NCBI GenBank assembly: GCA_902729315.2
Contig: LR746272.1
Location: 3,134,035-3,198,034 of the forward strand
Origin: Spirodela intermedia
Taxonomy: Eukaryota > Streptophyta > Magnoliopsida > Alismatales > Araceae
Direction: 5' to 3'
Length of the DNA: 64,000 nt
A program made the translations under genes and the position numbers. Of the stretch, positions 12,013 through 22,440 are shown in pieces; within the stretch, counting starts at the first letter, position 1; each line of letters begins with the position of its first letter. The notes below the pieces were generated by a model. The model searched no databases. It was not told the DNA's origin and worked only from the letters and a program-made list of their open reading frames with translations.

Positions 12013-12100
12013 GAGAGAGGTTCCTTATGGAATAACTCGAGCATAAGTATAGGGGGGGCGTTTGGGTTGCGGGAATTTAGTTGCCCGGATAAGGGAGGTG
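10826..12100. other. Spacer after DUF1685 gene, with simple repeats
   Basis: Directly after the stop codon come (ACC)n and AGAAGA-rich tracts (10826-10915), probably 3' untranslated. Pyrimidine-rich DNA follows at 11220-11400. A long (GA)n lies at 11966-12009. Open frames on both strands here are low-complexity and I support no gene. Confidence 0.6.
11966..12009 (+). repeat. (GA)n microsatellite
   Basis: An uninterrupted run of about 22 GA units ends about 115 bp before the first G-box of the COR27/28-like promoter. Confidence 0.9.
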
Positions 12101-12124
12101 GGAGGCCGAGCGCTGGGATCGTGC

Positions 12125-12306
12125 CACGTGTTCCCAGAGGGAGCAGATCCCTCGGAAAAATATCTGCCGGGGCCCGAGGTGCGATCGGGAGATATTATGC
12201 AACTTGTCCACGTGTCAATATTTCGTGGGCTCCGGCCATGAAGAAGCGAGGCCACGTCAGGAGGGCCCACCACGGCGCTTTTGGCCACGTCCGCTCCTTG
12301 GTCGGC
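12125..12306 (+). promoter_or_regulatory. Evening element, G-boxes and CRT/DRE core of the COR27/28-like gene
   Basis: G-boxes (CACGTG) lie at 12125-12130 and 12209-12214. An evening element AAAATATCT lies at 12157-12165. A CCACGTCA box lies at 12252-12259. A CRT/DRE core GCCGAC is on the minus strand at 12301-12306. Arabidopsis COR27 and COR28 are known to be controlled by CCA1/LHY through evening elements, by HY5 through G-boxes, and by cold. The same combination appears here within about 310 bp of the ATG. The transcription start is not visible, so the CRT/DRE may be in the leader. Confidence 0.65.
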
Positions 12307-12437
12307 TCCTCTCCTTGTCTCCCTGAAATTCTCTGGATTCGGCATCTGCGTGTTGTTGGCATCCTCATCCGCCTTGGAGGGACGAGAGGAAGGAAGACTG
12401 TGGGCGTCGGGAAAAGGGGATCGGCTCGGATGTTCCA

Positions 12438-15400
12438 ATGGATGGGAACCTGGGGGCGAAGCCACCGCCGGATCGAGCAAGCTCGGGACAATTAGATGGG
12501 ATCGGAGGAGGCGTAGGCGGAGACTCTGGATTTGTCGCTTCTGGGCCGATGGGGGGCGCCGGCGGCTACGGGGACACTTCGAGCACGGTACCAGTCGCCG
12601 TCCCTGTCTGCTTTGATCAGCATTTCGGCCGACGTATTTCCGCAGTTTTCTTGTTTCTTGATTCCTTTCGCTGAATACGGATGGGGCAGCGGTTGTAGTT
12701 TGATTAGGGCTCGACCTTCGCTCTTCTTATGCGCGAACTAGATTAGGCATTTTTGTCTAGCCAGTACACTTGCGGGTTCGGATGTATTGCGCAGGGAAAA
12801 GCTTCATCTATATTGTTTTTTATTTATTCCATTTATCTTTTTCGAATGGAGTAGATCACGTGCCTCGATGAATTGAGGTGTGAGCGGCTAGGCATATCTG
12901 TGGAAGATTATTTAATTTGATTCGCGAGGTATTTCGCTCGATTTTCTTTTCTCTGAATCAAAACTTTACTGAATAGAGTCGGATATTTTCTTTGTAATCC
13001 ATGAATGAGGTAGAAATATTTATCCCACCACAGACAAGTTTAGGCCAAATAAGTGCACACCTACGAAGAAGAGAAATACTGACCATATGTCAGCTTTTGG
13101 TTTCCGATAGGGCGTCATAAGCATACAGAACATTGGGTTCTGTCGTAACAACTTTAAATCTTGAGATAATATCTTCATTCCGTGAACTCTGTGTCTGACA
13201 GTTCATCATGGGCATTAGAAACAATCACTATTACCATCTTCTCAAGATGGTCAATAATGTTAAGTCATCTTCTCAGCCTTATCCTTATGGTGAAGGTGGC
13301 CCTTCGTTTGAAAAAGTTGAGACGATCTCCTCAATATAGTCACAAGCGTTTTTATTGGTATGAATGGATTATCCTCTTTTTTCGGCCTCACACCTTTTGT
13401 CTATCATCAATTTTAGGAATTTTATATTCCTTTGCAGTTAATTTTGAAAGGTTCATCATAATTTTCACTCTTGGGTTGGTTGCTTCCAAATGTAGAATCA
13501 GAGTCAAAATGCGTTAAATTATAAAAACACTTCTCCTGTACTCAAGTTTTTACTGGACAACGATGTCTCACCTCTTTAACTGAGCATTTTTCCGCGGAGT
13601 TAGATATTAGAAAGTACTTACTACATGCATCATAAGCCATATACTTTGCGCTTGCGTTAACAGATGAAGCCCATTTCCTTGCCCTGGTACGCCATAGCAT
13701 AGTCTGAACCTGCCAAGGAGTATTATTGTGGATATGACTGCCATTTTCTGAGATTTCAATCTATCACAGGGGATATATTCGCATGAGAGGTAGTATTGTT
13801 AATGGCATGCCAGCATTTGGTTCCCTAAGAGTAATGAAACGTGTTGTATTTAATACAATTTCTCCCATTATTTTATTCTGCGAAAAGACACCGAGAGGGG
13901 GGAACAATAATTGTATTGCGTGCTTCCTTTCTGAATTATAGGAACAAGTTTATATCATCGTTCTTGGATTCAGATAGGGTGAACGGATTGATCAAAGGCA
14001 ATCTGTTATATCTTGGTATTTATTTTCTTTCCCTTTTTGCAACTAGCATATGGTATACTTTTTTTCCGAAAAATATTTATTTGTGTTTGGTATCTAAACT
14101 ACGTTGTAAAACTGTATATTGTAGAATCTGTTGTATTTCGTGAAGATTTTAAACCCTGTTCTGGTGTTCTTTTCGTGAGTCTCAGATGGTAGAATCAGCA
14201 TCCGTTGCGTGGACGGATGAGAAACACAGCTCATTTCTGAATTCAATTGAGGCATCTTTTGTCAACCAGATGTACAGCCAGGAGCTTTTTCGAGGTCTAA
14301 CATCGAGAACACAGAAAGATGTGGATGATGACCCATGCTCTGCCCAGGTAAAAAAGATCAGTTTCTTTTCCCCTCAGACGGAGCCTGTTCTTTAATATTT
14401 TTACTATAGTCCTCAGCATTATTAAAATAATTCACATTATTCAGTATGAGGTCCTGAAAGGTTGTCTCTGGGGACTCGAGCAGAAACCCACTCAAGCAGG
14501 CATTCAGAATGAGGCTCACATTCCGTCAAGGAACCCTTGGATTCGGTGGAAAGGGACAAGCTCAAATCAGTTCCATAACTCTTGTATGAACTCATCCCAT
14601 CTGGACTCTGTCGGGTTCAGTACGGGTACGTTCGTTCAACGACTGCACTAAAATGCATAATTACCTCTCCATCCTGTGACCATGAGGCGAAATTGATATA
14701 TTTTATTATTAACCTTTTTTAAATCTTAAAAAATCATTTTCTTGCCTTTTCCATTTTAAAATGCTGGGCAGTTACTACTTTAGTTTCCTTAATTTGCTCC
14801 TCGTAACTTGATGACTTTAATCTTACATCCTAATTCATACACGGACGTAAATATTTACAATATCTTGGGATACTAATATGCAATTCCGTTTTTTCTCATT
14901 TGTAGATTACATTATATTTGTTTTATGATAATTAAAGGTTTCGCGGAAATTTCTGTTTGATATATAATTTTGAGTACCAGGGAGGCATCTCAACAAGATT
15001 CTGTAGGAGAATTAGACATTAATTTTTTTTAAAAAATCAAAATATTTACTTAATAAAATTTCAAATCTAGGAGTCTGTAACTGATGGTCGGGGATAATGG
15101 TTATGGCTTTTAATTAATGGAAAGTCGAGTGGAATTTAGATAAAGCCTCCTAGTATATTTTAAACAAAATAATTTTTGAAATTTGTCCGACTGATCTCTC
15201 CCAATCAGACGTGATCCTCCCATGGACAAAACCGGATGCAAAGAAGAACTAGGTTTCCTTGGATCCCTTCCCTGGCTGGGTCGCCCAACTGGCACCCATT
15301 TATGCTCATTTATGATGCATAATATTAGAATAACGAAGAATTATTGAATTTAGTGGTCTTCATCCTGGATGGCACTACATTTTCTGATTTTTTTCCAATG

Positions 15401-15566
15401 AACAGTCCAAACTGTAACTGCTGTAATTCTTGCAGAAGTAACAGATCAGAACTTTGTGGACGACCCGACAAGATCCAAGCAAGCAAGTAGAGTATACATG
15501 AAGAAAAGATCTCGGAGAACAGCTTCTGCGACCGGAAATCAAGTAATCCGCGAGCTTCTTCGCTAA
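12438..15566 (+). CDS. COR27/COR28-like cold-regulated, clock-associated protein, four exons
   Basis: COR27 and COR28 are small plant proteins induced by cold and blue light. They act in the circadian clock, freezing tolerance and photomorphogenesis. Exons are 12438-12587, 14186-14347, 14445-14625 and 15436-15566, total 207 aa; junction phases are 0, 0 and 1, all consistent. Family signatures are AWTDEKHSSFLNSIEASFVN at about residues 58-77, the NPWIRWK block near 134-140, and EVTDQNFVDDP near 165-175, followed by a basic KKRSRR stretch (likely nuclear). The 50-residue Gly-rich first exon is not conserved in character and is the least certain part; its donor ACG|GTACCA is not strong. An out-of-frame ATG lies 8 nt upstream. 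The gene is close in length to the Arabidopsis proteins (about 230-250 aa). Confidence 0.85.
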
Positions 15567-16690
15567 ACCTGGTCAAGAACAAGAGAAAGAAAAGAAGAAT
15601 AAAATCATGGGACTGGCGGTCTGATCTGAACTTGGGCTTTGTTCTCTTCCAGGCTGCACCGGCGGCGGGCGAGGACGCCAAATCTGGCAGCGCCAAGACA
15701 GCAAAACATGGAGTAGAAGAAAGACCATGAACAACGCATCGTATATGAATTGGACGCCGGAATCCCGAGGAGCTGACTTTCTTCTCAGCCGGGCTCCGAA
15801 CGATGTCAACCCTAGGAGGAGCTTCTGAGTCAAGAATGGGTCAGAGGGGAGGCCATGGGAAGAGAGATATATAGCCATCTTAATTGCACAGGGTTTCTGT
15901 TTTACGACGGGGGTCTCCAACTCGGCATTTCTCCTCAAGAGGTTGGCGGATCGGCATCCTCTCCCTACCGGGTATTTAATAATTCTGATAATTTCCTCCA
16001 AGGCAAGAGAAATCTGGGGAGCTCGCTCTCTTGAGATTGCGGTGGATCCTCGGTTTCTTGATAGCGTTGACTTCGGTTCTCTCTTTCTTTCTTTTTTTTC
16101 TCTGTAAGTTTTTTTTTCTCTTTCTTTTCTGGGTGGAAGTTTTCTTTTTCTCATATTTTTTGACATTCTTCGGTCGTATAAGTTATAAATTTAGAAGATG
16201 ATCGTAACGATTAGCATGGTTGTTGAGATTCTGTTCATTTATTCTTTTTTTTTTAAATTATTTAGTTGTTGAAAAAAATCTAGAAGATTCTCATAATAGT
16301 TCCTATGCTCGTGATAAGTCTTCGGTCAAGAACACCCCCTCCCCCAACAAAATGGGAAAGAAACAAATCCAAATTTGGCAGCATCTGGCTTCAAGAAAAA
16401 CTAAATTCGGACCAATATTCCAGATACCCATCTTTTATTTCTTTTCTTACAATTTTAGACAGCCTTCAGAAAATTTTTAATATATTATATATATATTAAT
16501 GAGATGCTCGTGATAATTCCCATTATCGTAATAATTTAATAATCGTCAATCGTCGAAGCACACCTCGGCTCGGCCGCCGACAAAAAAAAAAATGGGTGTT
16601 CCAAGATTTGGGAAAGAAATCCGATGTTGGGGGCACTGACCCTGAGCAAATCAAAATTCAGAGCCTTTTTATTTTTCTTGTTCAAACGAA
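15567..16690. other. Spacer between COR27/28-like gene and HSF gene
   Basis: The first 300-400 bp probably hold the 3' untranslated region. The rest is mixed-composition DNA with T-rich runs (16080-16160, 16240-16260) and a short poly-A at about 16582. A minus-strand open frame (15573-16166) is Lys/Arg/Glu low-complexity and not supported as a gene. Confidence 0.6.
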
Positions 16691-16716
16691 AGTCGATTCT
16701 CCGCTTCACACCAGCG

Positions 16717-16758
16717 TTGACTTGATCCCCACCGTCAAACTCCTAGCGTTCACACGTG
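16717..16758 (+). promoter_or_regulatory. W-box and G-box upstream of HSF gene
   Basis: TTGACT (W-box) lies at 16717-16722 and CACGTG at 16753-16758, with a second GTCAA core at 16734-16738. W-boxes are WRKY sites found in immune-response promoters, which would suit a TBF1-type factor. Distance to the main ATG is about 1.1 kb, so the function is only suggested. Confidence 0.4.
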
Positions 16759-17147
16759 TCAGTTTCTTGCACCGACCGGCGTTCAGGAGGGAGGAGGAGG
16801 GGGGAGAGGGGCGACCACGACGAGGGCAACCGACGGCCGGCTCGTTGGCTTCTCAAAATTGACCGCCCGCATGACGGCGACGGGCGCCCATCGGCGATCG
16901 TTCGCGTGGCCCAATTACAGGACGACTGGTTCTTCTCGGCACTTTCTCTCTCTATCTATACGCCGGGGAAGACAAAGAAGAAGACGGAGAAGATGATATC
17001 GACGGACGCGCGGGTCAAAATGATCGGTGAGAAATCGCGGCTGCCACACGGAGGCGGGTGGGTGGGGGTGGGAGTTGGTGACTTACACGCCCTCTCTCTC
17101 TCTCTCTTCTCCGCCGTCCTCGAATGGAGTCGAAGAGGACAATGTAA

Positions 17148-17172
17148 GAGAGAGAGAGAGAGAGAGAGAGAG
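17148..17172 (+). repeat. (GA)n microsatellite
   Basis: About 11-12 GA units lie some 340 bp before the conserved uORF of the HSF gene. If transcribed, it would be a purine-rich leader tract; the transcription start is not visible. Confidence 0.8.
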
Positions 17173-17231
17173 GAGGCGTGCAGAATATGCTGACATATGA
17201 CCTTGCTGCGGCGGGGGAGGCCCAGCATGAA

Positions 17232-17239
17232 GAAGCTTC
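17232..17239 (+). promoter_or_regulatory. Heat shock element upstream of HSF gene
   Basis: GAAGCTTC is a perfect GAA-nn-TTC dyad, and the preceding GAA partly extends it. It lies about 280 bp before the uORF. A second, imperfect unit CTTCTAGAG is near 17297. Class B HSF genes are commonly heat-induced through such sites. Confidence 0.5.
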
Positions 17240-17430
17240 TGATCCAGCGGGATGGGGCTTCTGTCACACTTCCCTCGCGGGTGTTTTCTTCGACCTTCTA
17301 GAGAGAGAGAGATCCCAGCAATCCAAGGGAAAACGGGTCTTCTCCCCCTCCCTCGTAGCTTTATTTCTCCTCCAGAGGATCCCAGCAACCCAGAGGAATC
17401 TCCCTGTCTCCCTGTTTCCCTGTCTCCCTG

Positions 17431-17469
<39 letters not shown>
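17431..17469 (+). repeat. (CT)n tract in the HSF leader
   Basis: A run of about 18 CT units ends 18 nt before the first short uORF. It probably lies in the 5' leader or core promoter; Y-patches of this kind are common near plant transcription starts. Confidence 0.85.
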
Positions 17470-17473
<4 letters not shown>

Positions 17474-17486
17474 CTGGTGGTTCGGG

Positions 17487-17498
17487 ATGCGTCGGTGA
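17487..17498 (+). CDS. Minimal uORF (Met-Arg-Arg-stop) in HSF leader
   Basis: ATG CGT CGG TGA encodes three residues and ends 10 nt before the ATG of the conserved uORF. Arabidopsis TBF1 also carries a first, less conserved uORF ahead of the conserved one. A ribosome finishing this short frame would have little distance in which to regain competence for the next ATG. It is seen only as sequence; translation is inferred. Confidence 0.45.
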   Translation: MRR

Positions 17499-17508
17499 GA
17501 GGAAGACG

Positions 17509-17613
17509 ATGGGGTGGAGCCGGATGCCCATGATGAGCTCCGTCGGATTCTTCTGGGGCTTCTACTGCTGGGGCTGGGAGTTCCTCACGGCCCTCCTCGT
17601 CTTCTCCGGTTGA
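17509..17613 (+). CDS. Conserved peptide uORF of HSFB1/TBF1 (uORF2 type), 34 aa
   Basis: This 35-codon frame in the leader of the HSF gene ends in GFYCWGWEFLTALLVFSG. From memory, the conserved uORF2 of Arabidopsis TBF1/HSFB1 ends in a nearly identical GFYCWDWEFLTALLLFSC peptide. That uORF represses translation of the main frame and is relieved during immune induction or amino-acid starvation. The start chosen is ATG 17509; later in-frame Met codons (residues 6, 8 and 9) could also be used. The stop TGA is 204 nt before the HSF ATG. The N-terminal third is unlike Arabidopsis, as expected, since conservation lies in the C-terminal part. Gly replaces Asp in the WxWEF core and the final Cys is Gly. 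Confidence 0.85.
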   Translation: MGWSRMPMMSSVGFFWGFYCWGWEFLTALLVFSG

Positions 17614-17635
17614 TCGATCGAGCAGCACCATCTCC

Positions 17636-17768
17636 TCTCCCTCCTCCTCCTCCTCCTCCTCCTCCTCCTCCTCCTCCTCCTCCTCCTCCTCCTTTCCTCC
17701 TCCTCCTCCTCCTCCTTTCCTCCTCCTCCTTTCCTCCTCCTCCTTTCCTCCTCCTCCTTTCCTCCTCC
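17636..17768 (+). repeat. Long (CTC)n/(CTCCTTTC)n polypyrimidine tract in HSF leader
   Basis: About 130 nt of almost pure pyrimidine lies between the conserved uORF and the HSF start codon. It begins as perfect CTC repeats and continues as CTCCTCCTTTCC variants. It contains no ATG. On the minus strand it creates artificial poly-Glu/Arg/Gly frames. Its length is likely to vary between individuals. Confidence 0.9.
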
Positions 17769-17817
17769 GGCGATCCTGCACCACCATATCTCTCCGCTCT
17801 TTTCCCATCGCCGCCAC

Positions 17818-18711
17818 ATGCAGGCTCTGGCAAAAAACGGCGGCGGGCCAGCGCCGTTCCTGGTGAAGACCCACCAGATGGTGGAGGACGCGGGCACCGA
17901 CGAGGTTATCTCCTGGAACGAGGAAGGCAACGGCTTCGTCGTGTGGAAGATGGCGGAGTTCTCCCGGGACCTCCTCCCGGTCTTCTTCAAGCACAGCAAC
18001 TTCTCCTCCTTCGTCCGCCAGCTGAATACCTACGTAAGTTGCCTCCCCCCGACGAACCCTACCTTCTCCATATTTACGAGGTCAACAGTCTGAGGAGACC
18101 TTCCTTCCTTCCTTCCTCAGGGCTTCCGCAAGGTGGTGCCGGATCGGTGGGAGTTCGCCAACGACAACTTCCGCCGCGGGGAGCAAGGGCTCCTCTCTGA
18201 GATTCGCCGGAGGAAGCCCCCCCACTCTCAGCACCATCACGGCGGCAGCGGCGCCGGCGCCGGCGGTGGCGGCGGTGGGGCTCCCAACTCGTCCAGGGAG
18301 GAGGACCAGAGCTCAGCGTCGACCTCCTCGCCGCCTCCGCACCGCCTCCACAGGCTGTCGGAGCTTTCCGACGAGAACGAGAAGCTGAGGAGGGACAACG
18401 AGACCCTGAGCTCCGAGCTGGCGCAAGCCAGGGGACACTGCGCGGATCTGCTCCGCTTCCTCTCCAAGTACGTCGACCCCGCCGAACTTGCCATGGCGGG
18501 AGGGGATTCAGAAACCCCAGAAGACGAGGAGGACGGCAGCAGCCTGAGGCTGTTCGGCGTGTGTCTGACGAAGAGACGACGTTGTGACGGAGGCAGCGGC
18601 GGTGGCGGCAGCGGCGGCGGTAGCTCCGTCCTCAAGAAGATGATGAGTTTTGAGTCGCCGTGGGTGGAGCCTCTCTCTTCTTCTCTCGTTAAAGGGGCCG
18701 GTAGAACTTGA
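17818..18711 (+). CDS. HSFB1: Heat stress transcription factor class B (HSFB1/TBF1 type), two exons
   Basis: This is a DNA-binding factor of heat and immune responses; class B members mostly repress. Exons are 17818-18033 and 18121-18711, total 268 aa, with an 87-bp phase-0 intron at the conserved HSF position inside the DNA-binding domain ([19 protein letters not shown]). The DNA-binding domain spans about residues 12-103 and has the recognition segment [19 protein letters not shown] heptad coiled coil ([19 protein letters not shown]) lies near 150-185, without the class A insert. The class B tetrapeptide LFGV is at 216-219, followed by a KRRR nuclear signal. A His/Gly-rich linker and Gly/Ser runs are low-complexity. 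The conserved uORF upstream marks it as HSFB1/TBF1 rather than B2-B4. A candidate AATAAA lies at 19076. Confidence 0.93.
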
Positions 18712-21700
18712 AAGTTGCAGAAAACTCCATAGCAGATGATTAGGTGATCTCTGGCGGTGGCCAAAGGAAAGGGGCGGCTGCCCAGGACAAGCGCACCCAC
18801 CTTGGCCATCTCTGGTGTGTTTTGACTAAAGAATTAAAGACAAACATATCCATCTCCTTTCCTTGCTCTGTCGCCTTCTCTTGTGAACTCCCCACCTACA
18901 ACTGCCGCCTTCTCTCATAGGCCGGCGTCAGATGGGGGGCAGCTGGAGAAGAAGTCCGATTGTCTTGGGGATACGCTGAAGGGTGAGAAGGTGACCCCTC
19001 CGTAAAATGGATTGTTATAGTTGTTACTTAGTCAACTATTGTATTCTTTTGTCAACTTTACCGGTGAAACATTATAATAAATATTATTTCCAGCTGAAAA
19101 TTCTATTTTCCATTCGGCAAATGACTTCAAGTAGATCACTCAACACGAGGGCAATCTCATCTAAAGTGAAATGAGTGAGTGTGATTAATTTTTCAAGAAG
19201 CTAATAATTTTTACATAGACTGAGATTTAAGGGACAAAGGTGTCTACACCCTTGATTTACTTAGTGAAAATTATCAGATAGTGTGCATTATCTTCATCGA
19301 TTAAAAATGTACCCAACATCAATTTTCTCATTTCTTTTCATTGTCCATATGATATACCCAATTTAATATAAAACACGATATTTACATGAATCCCACCTTA
19401 CGTGTCTCATATAATGTATATGATTATGGAGTTCATTTTTTTTTTTAGTTCCTTCAAGTGTATTAACATCCAAATAAACTCTCATTATACGTATAATAAA
19501 TAAGTAGAAAGATACCTTCTATTTCATCGATTAGCAAATGGTTATTAAAGGAATATATTACTTGCATCTTGTTTATTCAGTGGCTTAAGATTTTAGTGGC
19601 GATCCTCTTATCTTTCTCCATACATTGACGCCCACTTATGAAAGCTTCAAGATTATGGCACCAATGAGTTTTCATGAGCCCTTGATCATGGATGATAATA
19701 GATGTGTCAGCTTCTATATGATAGCATGTCACCAAGAGGAGAATGAATTAGTAAGTCTCCATTTAATATTTCCAATATACTTTATAATTTCATTATTTCC
19801 CATGGTTCTTAGAATATGGGCTGTTGTAGGGTGTATGACACCTTGCTTTATATTGGTTCGGTCACAAGACTTACTCCACTTTTAAACTACTTTGGGTTCC
19901 ACTCATGCTTTAATAAAATACATGCTTAATTATCATTTTAATGGCTTTACGCACAGGATTTAATAGCTCCATTTAACTTGGTATTTCACTTTGAAATATT
20001 TTATTTGATTAAAAAATCTAGGGGGCCAAATAAGAGATTCTCACTTGACTAGGATATTCTCTTGTTCTTTGTCTTTCTCTCCTCTTATTCAATGTGAGTA
20101 AAGGCCTTTCTATATATATATAGAGTTTACTGGGCTGCACCTGATTTCTAAGCTAATAGCTGTCTCAATAGTCTGAAAAACATCACATCCTATGCTTCTA
20201 TTTAAATTCTATAAATACATGTTAATATTGTAAAATCCATAATAATTTAATGCATTAAAAAAAAAATTATACAGTTTTTTTGTTTTTGTTTTGGGTTCCT
20301 CTTCAAAAGAGCTTTCAACGATTATTTAGTAAATAAACTAATATAGGAAATTCATTCTTTTAAGCTCATTCATAAATGATAACTATTTTTCCCTTTAATG
20401 AATTCCTGAATTAATTCAAGCTTAAGTATTAACTTTTCTATTATTGAATGACGTTTACCTAGAGTAGTCAAATCTTCCTAAATACTCAACCGTTAAGATC
20501 ATCTATAAATAATTCTACTATTTTGGAAGTCACTAAACTACTGTTCTTGTCATCATCAAAAAAACTCAAACTCACCAGAGTTTTAAGGTGGGGACAAACT
20601 ATCTCCACACTACTATATCCTGTTCTTAGCTATTTCCTTGTGAAGAGATTACAATAATTGTGTAAAAAAATAAAAAAAATAAAAAAATAATAATTAGAGG
20701 CATAAATTTTTTTATACCAATGTTTAAACATTTTACTAATAGACAATTAACACTCTTGAAATCCTTTAACTGGTATTCTAGTGGATATAAGTTTTCCTTT
20801 CTTCTCTTCACTCCTTCCTAAACAAACTAGACTGATAAATAAACATAGCATGCAATTAAAGACTTTCTTGAATTCATACATGTTAGATTTTATATGGCAG
20901 AACATTACAAAGATGGTGGGGGATGAATTGGTAAAGTCTTAATTTATTTTCTTCTTTCTTTGATTTCTTCTCCCTTCATAGTTCTTTGAATGCATATGAT
21001 GAGATGTATTTCAAATACTATTTTTATGGTGCTTTAGTTACAAGACTTACTCCAAATTTTGAAGTATGGCATACAATGTTGCTTAGGTTTTTCACACCAC
21101 CACCCATATTCTTCATCTTGTTGATGTGCTGGTAAAGTCTAAGCAATATTTCTCCATCCTTGAGCATTTACAAGTAGGGAAAATCAACTGTTACTCAAGA
21201 CTTTGAAGACTCTTTCCTCACCTCTTCCTCTACATTAAACTTCTCTATCTATCAAAAAATCTTCTTTCAAGCATTTGTAGAGTTGTAAATTTCTTATTTT
21301 ACTCGTATAAGTGAACACACTCATGGGAATATTAAAAACATGTGTTGAAAGGCTAACTAAAGCCTGTTTGTTTAGTCTAGGAGGATAAGACTTTGGACAA
21401 ATCTATAATGCATGAAAGGGAGAGATAATTACATAAAATAAATAATATTTTACAGAAGAAAATAGTGAAACTGATGATTGATATCATGGAAGGTGGATGT
21501 AAGGCAAAAGAGATTCAAACACTTTAAAACTTATTGTTTATGTTCATTTAAAATAATATGCGTTGACCCACTTACCAAAACTCTCTTGATTTTTTTTTTT
21601 GATATTTTTTTCTTTAATTCTTCCTCATGCTCATTCTTTCATAGTCAGCAGAAGTCACTCCTCTTATAAGGGGTTTATTGGGCTGCTTTTGATATCCAAC

Positions 21701-22440
21701 ATAATGGGCCACCCTACTATCATCTAATAGTCTAATTTTGTCACATGTCACACTTAAGATTTTAACTCCATAAATAGTCAAAATATTGTAAAATTTTAGA
21801 AAATAAAATCAATGTATTTAATTTTTGCTGGGCAGTTTGTTACTAAAATTGTCAATGATATATTTGTGCAAGTTACTAAATAGCCTTTCACATATATTGT
21901 TATTGTCAAAATAACTTAGGCTCTAATAGTCTTCAATGTCTACCAATAATACCCTTTGAAAATTAATTTTTGACCAATTTTTTTTGCTAAAAATAAACGT
22001 ACATATAGAAGACTTTTGGCATTGAGAAGATTTTTTTCCGAATAAATTTAAAATGAGCTCAATGATAGCTATTAAAGCCTATTATTGGTTGGTCTGAGAC
22101 ATCCTATTTTTGCATAAGAAATTTGAAGTTTCCCAATATCGAACATGTGCTTGAAGTTATGTGTAATATTTGGTATGGAATTGATGATTAATTGTACATC
22201 ATTCAATGTCTTTTTGCAAAAAAAAGAAGTCAACCAATAGAATACATTTTGACTCCTCTCAAGCGAGTATATCATTATTTAGAAGGTAATTGAGTGATAA
22301 TATGATTGGGTGTCCTTCAAAGTTTTTACTTGATCCATGCACAGAAATATAACCCCAAAAGTAGCAACTTTGACTCTCTCTTGCTTAAAATGGTTGAGAG
22401 GCTTGAATTTTTACAAGAACTCGTATAGGAGGGGAGGGGG
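18712..22440. other. AT-rich spacer between HSF and fucosyltransferase genes
   Basis: About the first 370 bp is likely the HSF 3' untranslated region. Beyond 19.1 kb the DNA is strongly AT-rich, without supported genes. It contains a diverged duplication (listed separately). Short open frames have no recognisable domain. Confidence 0.65.
19560..21990 (+). repeat. Diverged direct duplication, units about 1.1-1.5 kb apart
   Basis: Matching landmarks occur in the same order. ACAAGACTTACTCCA is at 19864-19878 and 21040-21054. GATGAATTGGTAAAGTC-like wording is near 19730-19757 and 20924-20940. GTTTACTGGGCTGC (20125) matches GTTTATTGGGCTGC (21673). ATATTGTAAAATCC (20226) matches ATATTGTAAAATTT (21782). 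Spacing grows from about 1.18 to 1.55 kb, so the copies differ by insertions. It is probably retroelement-derived, but no coding domain was recognised. Confidence 0.5.

Noticed and set aside
12025-12616. Several frames on both strands around the COR27/28-like promoter
   Set aside because: They overlap promoter motifs and have no domain; only the frame starting 12438 joins conserved exons.
15573-16166. Minus frame of 197 codons after the COR27/28-like gene
   Set aside because: It is low-complexity Lys/Arg/Glu from T-rich DNA and resembles no family.
16970-16995. GAAGAAGA stretch as a TL1 element (TBF1 target site) for autoregulation
   Set aside because: The described TL1 core is GAAGAAGAA; here the ninth base differs, and short purine words of this kind are frequent in the region.
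17083-17994. Long minus-strand frame (303 codons) opposite the HSF gene
   Set aside because: It is the complement of the CTC and CT repeats and of HSF exon 1, made of Glu/Arg/Gly runs; the plus strand has a clear HSF with conserved uORF.
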